NCBI GenBank assembly: GCA_021775595.1
Contig: JAJFHN010000046.1
Span: 1 to 45,355, forward strand
Source of the DNA: Hyphomicrobiales bacterium
GTDB lineage: Bacteria > Pseudomonadota > Alphaproteobacteria > Rhizobiales > Methyloligellaceae
Direction of reading: 5' to 3'
Length of the DNA stretch: 45,355 nucleotides
Shown: one piece after another, positions 40,818 to 45,355 of the stretch
Layout of the letters: each line of letters opens with the position of its first letter
How positions within the stretch are numbered: the first letter of the stretch is position 1
The notes under the pieces: model-generated
The model's database searches: none
Seen by the model: only the letters and a program-made list of their open reading frames with translations
What the model was told of the DNA's origin: nothing
Made by a program: the position numbers and the translations under genes

Positions 40818-43800
40818 TTGAGCGATATCGCCACCCATCAAGCACGCGCCCCTAGCGCGCGGAGCGAGCCCGCCAGGGATCGCAAGGGTCGGCTGCGCGT
40901 GGCGTTCGAATTCGTGGTTTGGGTTGTGCTGATATCGGTGATGTCGGTGATCTTTGCGCTGGCGGCCATTATGCCGGCTTTTGCCGATGCCGATGTGAAG
41001 GTCACTGCGCGCAATGAGACGGGATTTGCCCGGCTGGTCTTCACCTTTGATGCGATACCTGGATACACCAACGAAGTCGCCTCGAACGTGCTCATTCTGA
41101 ACTTCGACGATCAGGTCAATATTGATTTGGGTGAGATCCCGGAGCGAGTGCCGGACTATATTGGCATCGCGCGGCGCGACCCGGACGGGCGTGCGCTGCG
41201 GCTTGCGTTGCAGCGCGCCTTCCGCGTCAATGTCATGGAGGCAGGCAACAAACTGTTCGTCGATCTGCTGCCGCCAAGTTGGATCGGCGCACCGCCCTCG
41301 CTACCCAAGGACGTGATGCGCGAACTTTCGCTCAAGGCGCTGGAGGCCGAACGCAAGGCGCGCGAGGAAGCCAAGCAGCGCGACGATGCAAAAGATCCCT
41401 ACAAGCTGGACGTCAAGCTCGCCAAACACCCCACCTTCACGCGCGTCGTGTTCGATTGGAACAAATTCGTCACGGCGAACCTCGGTCGCCAAGGGCTCAA
41501 GGTCCGGTTGGATTTCGGTCGCAATGCACAAGCCGATCTGAGCCGATTGAAAGTGGATCCGCCCAAATATTTGCGCGGTGCCGAAGCCGAAAAAACTGAC
41601 AAAGGTATGACGGTCGAGCTCACCGTCGATGGCGATGTCGATGTCCGCGGATTTCGCGAGGGCAACGCCTATGTGCTCGACCTGACCGGGCCGGGCGACG
41701 CCAATGACAGCGCGGCTGAAAGTGCCGCGCGCGCCGTGCCGCGGCCGTCAAGCGACGAACCGCAAGGCGGCGAGGATGGCGCTGAATCGGCCGATAAAGA
41801 AGAAATTACCCTTGCCGGCTCGCGCAACGATCCGGCCGCTCAGGACCTGCAGGCCAAAGCCGATGCCGCCATCAAGACGGCCTTAAAGGCGCTGGACGGG
41901 ACAAACCTGTCGGGGACCGAATTTGCCGACACGGAAGTGCCGTTGCCGCCGGGACCAGGCGGTAAAGCCGAGGCCGAAAAGAGCATCGAGCCGGTACCCG
42001 CGGAAGCAGCGGTCGTGCCCGAGCCAGCCGCCGCTGATCAAGCGGCCAGAGCCAAATCCAAGGACGAGCCCGCGCCGCCAGTCCCGGCGGAAGTGGCATC
42101 GAACGCCCCCAAAAGCGATAGGCCCGCCGCAGCGGCCAAGCCACCTGATGAGCCGGCAGCGGCGGAGACTGCGGCCCAAACGGAATCCGCACCGGCGCCT
42201 GAAAGCGCCGATGCGGTTCCTGCAATTGGGGAGAAGCCAGATCGCCGGGCATTCACAGCGACGCTGGAGACGACCGATAGCCAGATGCGCATGACGTTTC
42301 CGTTTCCCAAACCGGTTGCCTCAGCCGCATTCCGGCGCGGCAACACTATTTGGCTCGTGTTCGACAGCGCCGCCAAGCTTGATCTGGCGGCGATTAAATC
42401 GGCGAAAAGCGAAAAGATCGTCGAGGTCGACCACGTCACCGCCGGACCGATGCAATATGTGCGGCTGCGTCTCTCGCAGCCCTGGCTCACATATGTGGAG
42501 ACCGACAAGAAGAACTGGATTGTCTCCATTGGAGACATGGTGACGGGCAAGACTGAGCCGCTCAATTTGCAGCGCACGCTGCGCGATGACAAACGCTCGC
42601 TTATGCGCATTGACCTCAAGGAAGCTGGCCGCGTTCACTGGATCAAAGATCCTCAAGTGGGCGACAAGTTTGCGGTGGTGACCGCCCTGGGACCGGCGCG
42701 CGGCATAGCAAAACCTCAAGATTTCGTCGATTTTTCCGCCTTGCGTTCGGCCCACGGAATCGTCGTCCGCCCCAATTCCGATGACGTGGGCGTTCGGTTG
42801 TCGCTCGATGAGGTGGTGATCACGCGCCAAGATGGTCTGACGATCTCAGCCGGCGGCGCGCACCAATACGTGCCCGGCAAAAAGCCGCTCGATGCCACGA
42901 CGAGGCACGGTTATATCGACTTCCGCGCTTGGCGGGTCCAAGACCCCGAGCAGCTGCTCAGCCGCTCGGTTCAGATGCAGCGCTCCATTGCGCTCAGTCC
43001 CGATGAGGAAAAGAACGGCCTGCGCTTTGCCCTTGCGCGGCTCTTTATCGCCAATGAGCTGACGGCCGAATCCCTTGGCATTCTCAACCAAATGGCGATC
43101 GATGATGAAGCGGTCGCCATGGATCCGTCGTTCAACGCCATGCGTGGCGCGGCTCTGGTGCTGTTGGGACGCACCAAGGAAGCCCGCAAGGAGTTGGAGG
43201 TTCATGCGCTTGCCAACGATATGGACGCCGGTCTGTGGCGGGCATTGCTGGAGAGCAAGGAAAAGCATTGGGAGAAGGCGCTCAAGGGCTTTTACGAGGC
43301 CTGGAGCGCGGCGGAGGCATACCCCGATCCCATCCAGGCCCGCTTTTGGCTGGCGGCTGCCCGTGCCGCGCTCGAGCTGTCACAACTGGAGAAGGTCGCC
43401 GATGCTCTCGAAGCATTGCCCAAGCGCAAATTGCCGCCCCTAATAGAAGCCAGGGCCAATCTGCTGAAGGGACGCTACTTGGATAAGATCGGGCGCTCCG
43501 AGGAGGCGATGGAAGCCTTCGAAGCGACCATTGATGGACCCCACAGGGCCTCGGCCGCCGAAGCGGAATTGAGCGTTATTTCGATCAATCTGCGGTCTGC
43601 CGGAATCAACGGCGAAGAGGCGATCAAGCAGCTCGAGCGCTTGCAGATCGTTTGGCGCGGCGATGATGTTGAATTGAACACGATGCGACTGCTCGCCGAT
43701 CTCTATGTGAAAGAGGACCGGTATGGAAATGCGTTTTCGTTGATGGAAAGCGCGGTGCGCTCCTTCCCCGAAGAGGAGATATCGCGGCAGATCCAGGACG

Positions 43801-44648
43801 ATATGCGCTTGGTGTTCCAAGATCTCTTTTTGCGCGGCAAGAGCGACGAGCTGCGTCCGATTGATGCGCTCAGTCTGTTCTACGATCATCGCGAATTGAC
43901 GCCGGTTGGGCGGCAGGGCGATGAAATGATCCGCAAGCTCGCCGACCGATTGATCTCCGTCGATCTGTTGGACCAAGCCTCGGATATTCTCGGCCATCAG
44001 GTGGAAAAGCGGCTTTCGGGTGCCGCGCGCGCCCAAGTCGCCACGCGTCTCGCCATGGTGCATCTGCTCAATCGCAAACCAGGATTGGCAATCCGCGCGC
44101 TGCGCCAGACGCGCCAAAGCGGGCTGCCCGAGACGATGCTGCGACAACGCAGCCTGCTGGAAGCCCGCGCGCTCGGCGAATTGGGTCGCGCGGAGGCGGC
44201 GATCGAAATTCTTAACACGCTGCGCGGCGATGACGTGGAGCGCTTGAAGGGCGACGCCCTATGGACGTCCCAGCAATGGCAGAAGGCGGGAGAGCAGCTC
44301 GAGCGTTATCTCGGCATGCGCTGGCAGCAAACCCAACCGCTCGAGGAGCGCGAGCGCAAGGACGTGCTTCGCTCGGCCATTTCGTATTCGCTATCGGGTG
44401 ACCAGTTCGCGCTCGATCGGCTGCGCAAGAAGTACTACGACAAGCTGATGAAGACCCCAGACGCCGAATCCTTCATGCTGGTGACGAAACCGACCAAAAT
44501 GAAGGGCACGGACTTCCGCCAGCTCGCCAAGGAAATCGCCGGCAGCGATACGCTCGATGCATTCATGAAAGAGTTTCGCGAGAGCTATGACGAGAAGACT
44601 GGTGCCGCGATTCCAACCGACACGCCAGGCCAGGCAACTGCTGGCTGA
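40818..44648 (+). CDS. 1276-residue exported TPR protein in the flagellar cluster
   Basis: The start is TTG 40818 with GAGGGA upstream. A basic N-terminus is followed by a signal or anchor helix (about 31-54) ending AFADA, so the rest is probably periplasmic. Residues about 58-160 and 190-295, and again about 478-690, are beta-rich segments resembling AMIN-type envelope-binding domains (RLVFTFDAIPGY, RVVFDWNKF, RMTFPFPKPVASAAFRRGN). An Ala/Pro/Glu/Lys linker spans about 300-475. From about 710 to the end are helical TPR-like repeats (ALARLFIANELTAESLGIL, LLKGRYLDKIGRSEEAMEAF, ALGELGRAEAAIEIL). No enzymatic motif was seen. An envelope scaffold for the motor is inferred from context. Confidence 0.8.
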   Translation: MSDIATHQARAPSARSEPARDRKGRLRVAFEFVVWVVLISVMSVIFALAAIMPAFADADVKVTARNETGFARLVFTFDAIPGYTNEVASNVLILNFDDQVNIDLGEIPERVPDYIGIARRDPDGRALRLALQRAFRVNVMEAGNKLFVDLLPPSWIGAPPSLPKDVMRELSLKALEAERKAREEAKQRDDAKDPYKLDVKLAKHPTFTRVVFDWNKFVTANLGRQGLKVRLDFGRNAQADLSRLKVDPPKYLRGAEAEKTDKGMTVELTVDGDVDVRGFREGNAYVLDLTGPGDANDSAAESAARAVPRPSSDEPQGGEDGAESADKEEITLAGSRNDPAAQDLQAKADAAIKTALKALDGTNLSGTEFADTEVPLPPGPGGKAEAEKSIEPVPAEAAVVPEPAAADQAARAKSKDEPAPPVPAEVASNAPKSDRPAAAAKPPDEPAAAETAAQTESAPAPESADAVPAIGEKPDRRAFTATLETTDSQMRMTFPFPKPVASAAFRRGNTIWLVFDSAAKLDLAAIKSAKSEKIVEVDHVTAGPMQYVRLRLSQPWLTYVETDKKNWIVSIGDMVTGKTEPLNLQRTLRDDKRSLMRIDLKEAGRVHWIKDPQVGDKFAVVTALGPARGIAKPQDFVDFSALRSAHGIVVRPNSDDVGVRLSLDEVVITRQDGLTISAGGAHQYVPGKKPLDATTRHGYIDFRAWRVQDPEQLLSRSVQMQRSIALSPDEEKNGLRFALARLFIANELTAESLGILNQMAIDDEAVAMDPSFNAMRGAALVLLGRTKEARKELEVHALANDMDAGLWRALLESKEKHWEKALKGFYEAWSAAEAYPDPIQARFWLAAARAALELSQLEKVADALEALPKRKLPPLIEARANLLKGRYLDKIGRSEEAMEAFEATIDGPHRASAAEAELSVISINLRSAGINGEEAIKQLERLQIVWRGDDVELNTMRLLADLYVKEDRYGNAFSLMESAVRSFPEEEISRQIQDDMRLVFQDLFLRGKSDELRPIDALSLFYDHRELTPVGRQGDEMIRKLADRLISVDLLDQASDILGHQVEKRLSGAARAQVATRLAMVHLLNRKPGLAIRALRQTRQSGLPETMLRQRSLLEARALGELGRAEAAIEILNTLRGDDVERLKGDALWTSQQWQKAGEQLERYLGMRWQQTQPLEERERKDVLRSAISYSLSGDQFALDRLRKKYYDKLMKTPDAESFMLVTKPTKMKGTDFRQLAKEIAGSDTLDAFMKEFRESYDEKTGAAIPTDTPGQATAG

Positions 44649-44688
44649 GCCGCTGGGCTCGGACGCGAACCCCACACATCCGCAACAG

Positions 44689-44715
44689 AAAAAACCCCCG
44701 CGTCGTACGCGGGGG
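44689..44715 (-). terminator. Intrinsic terminator downstream of fliP
   Basis: CCCCCGCGT (44695-44703) pairs with ACGCGGGGG (44707-44715). On the minus strand it is followed by six T residues (A-run 44689-44694). It lies about 220 bp beyond the fliP stop and 41 bp beyond the TPR gene stop; its polarity favours the fliP transcript. Confidence 0.85.
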
Positions 44716-44934
44716 CTTGAGAAGTTTGGGGGACTGACAAAACCGATCCAGTCGGATGGGTCGTGTCGGACCATTCGCAGGGTTGTGCCAGCTTCGTTGA
44801 CGAGCAACCGAAGGCTGAATCCGCCAGCACACTTCAGCGAACGAATGATAGCACGATACCCAATGGCCGCAATCGCAATTGACCGTGTTCAAACGGCCAT
44901 GTGGATGACGTGGCCATATGGTCCGCAGGCAGGA

Positions 44935-45355
44935 TCAGCCGCCGTAACTTTGAACCAGCGAACCTGCAACCAAGTGCCAGCCGTCCACCAGCACGAAGAA
45001 AATCAGCTTGAAGGGCAGCGATATGATCACCGGCGGCAGCATCATCATGCCCATGGACATCAGCACGGAAGCGACCACCAGGTCGATTACGATAAACGGC
45101 ACGAACAATAAGAAGCCGATCTCGAAGGCTCGGTTGAGCTCCGAAATCATGAAGGCCGGCACAAGTACGCGCAGACTGACGTCGTCCGCTTTTTCGACAT
45201 TCTTGTCGCCCGATAGGTCCAGGAACAACCCAAGATCCTTTTCGCGCACATGGCTCAGCATAAAGCCCTGAAACGGCTTTGAAGCGGCTTCAAAAGCCTG
45301 GTTGAGTTCGATTTCGTTATTGATTAGCGGTTCGATGCCCTTGTCGTAGGCGGAC
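44935..45355 (-). CDS. fliP: Flagellar export apparatus protein FliP, C-terminal part
   Basis: The gene runs off the right edge; 139 codons plus the stop are visible. Signature blocks are KPFQGFMLSHVREKDLGLF, LRVLVPAFMISELNRAFEIG and the highly conserved helix pair FLLFVPFIVIDLVVASVLMSMGMMMLPPVIISLPFKLI, given here abridged as LVVASVLMSMGMMMLPP and ISLPFKLIFFVLVDGWHL. FliP is part of the inner-membrane export gate of the flagellar type III system. Its tail after GWHL is short, as usual. Confidence 0.96.
   Translation of the reverse strand, partial: SAYDKGIEPLINNEIELNQAFEAASKPFQGFMLSHVREKDLGLFLDLSGDKNVEKADDVSLRVLVPAFMISELNRAFEIGFLLFVPFIVIDLVVASVLMSMGMMMLPPVIISLPFKLIFFVLVDGWHLVAGSLVQSYGG

Overview
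The window is a GC-rich alphaproteobacterial chromosome segment. Four things point to a Rhodospirillales-like relative rather than a gammaproteobacterium: the order AI-2E transporter - hdaA - ppk - ppx - rnd, the Alphaproteobacteria-specific flagellar regulators FlaF, FlbT and FliX, a DksA with a degenerate zinc site, and CtrA-type boxes (TTAA-N7-TTAA). The species cannot be read from the sequence alone. No rRNA, tRNA, CRISPR array, prophage or insertion sequence was seen.

Region 1 (1-6.9 kb) is housekeeping: the end of an AI-2E-family permease, the replication-control ATPase HdaA, polyphosphate kinase and exopolyphosphatase, RNase D on the opposite strand, and a Tat-exported intradiol dioxygenase-like protein. 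Region 2 (6.9-16.4 kb) is accessory metabolism and stress: a SAM methyltransferase-like gene, an ECF-type sigma factor with a membrane anti-sigma protein, a sodium:solute symporter translationally coupled to a 46-residue membrane peptide and a DUF924 gene, a nitroreductase, a tightly packed operon of SBP56 (methanethiol oxidase family), 2Fe-2S ferredoxin and CoA-binding protein, and an OsmC-family protein. Region 3 (16.4-22.3 kb) looks like an envelope or stress island: a VWA (CoxE-like) protein, a membrane-anchored protein with a possible YEATS-like domain, YcjF, YcjX, two previously uncalled related 29-residue membrane peptides, and a MoxR ATPase. A perfect CtrA box precedes the first of the two peptides.

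Region 4 (22.5 kb to the end) is a large flagellar cluster: flgE-flgK-flgL; flagellin, flbT and flaF facing them; flgI, a FlgJ-like rod-binding gene and a FlgN-like gene; fliX and dksA; flgF-flgG-flgA-flgH; fliL-fliM-DUF6468-MotE-like; a 1276-residue TPR protein; and the C-terminal part of fliP. The regulatory logic resembles Caulobacter. A full CtrA box lies in front of fliX (an early regulator). Strong sigma-54 elements (GG-N10-GC) lie in front of flgE, flgI and flgF (later structural operons). TTAA-N7-TTAG boxes precede flagellin and flbT. Convergent units are separated by good intrinsic terminators.

The most novel-looking items are the pair of 29-residue membrane peptides with the CtrA box, the 19-residue repeats in a long acidic FliM extension ahead of the CheY-binding motif, the VWA/MoxR pair split around YcjXF and a YEATS-like membrane protein, and a probable non-canonical start codon for ppx.
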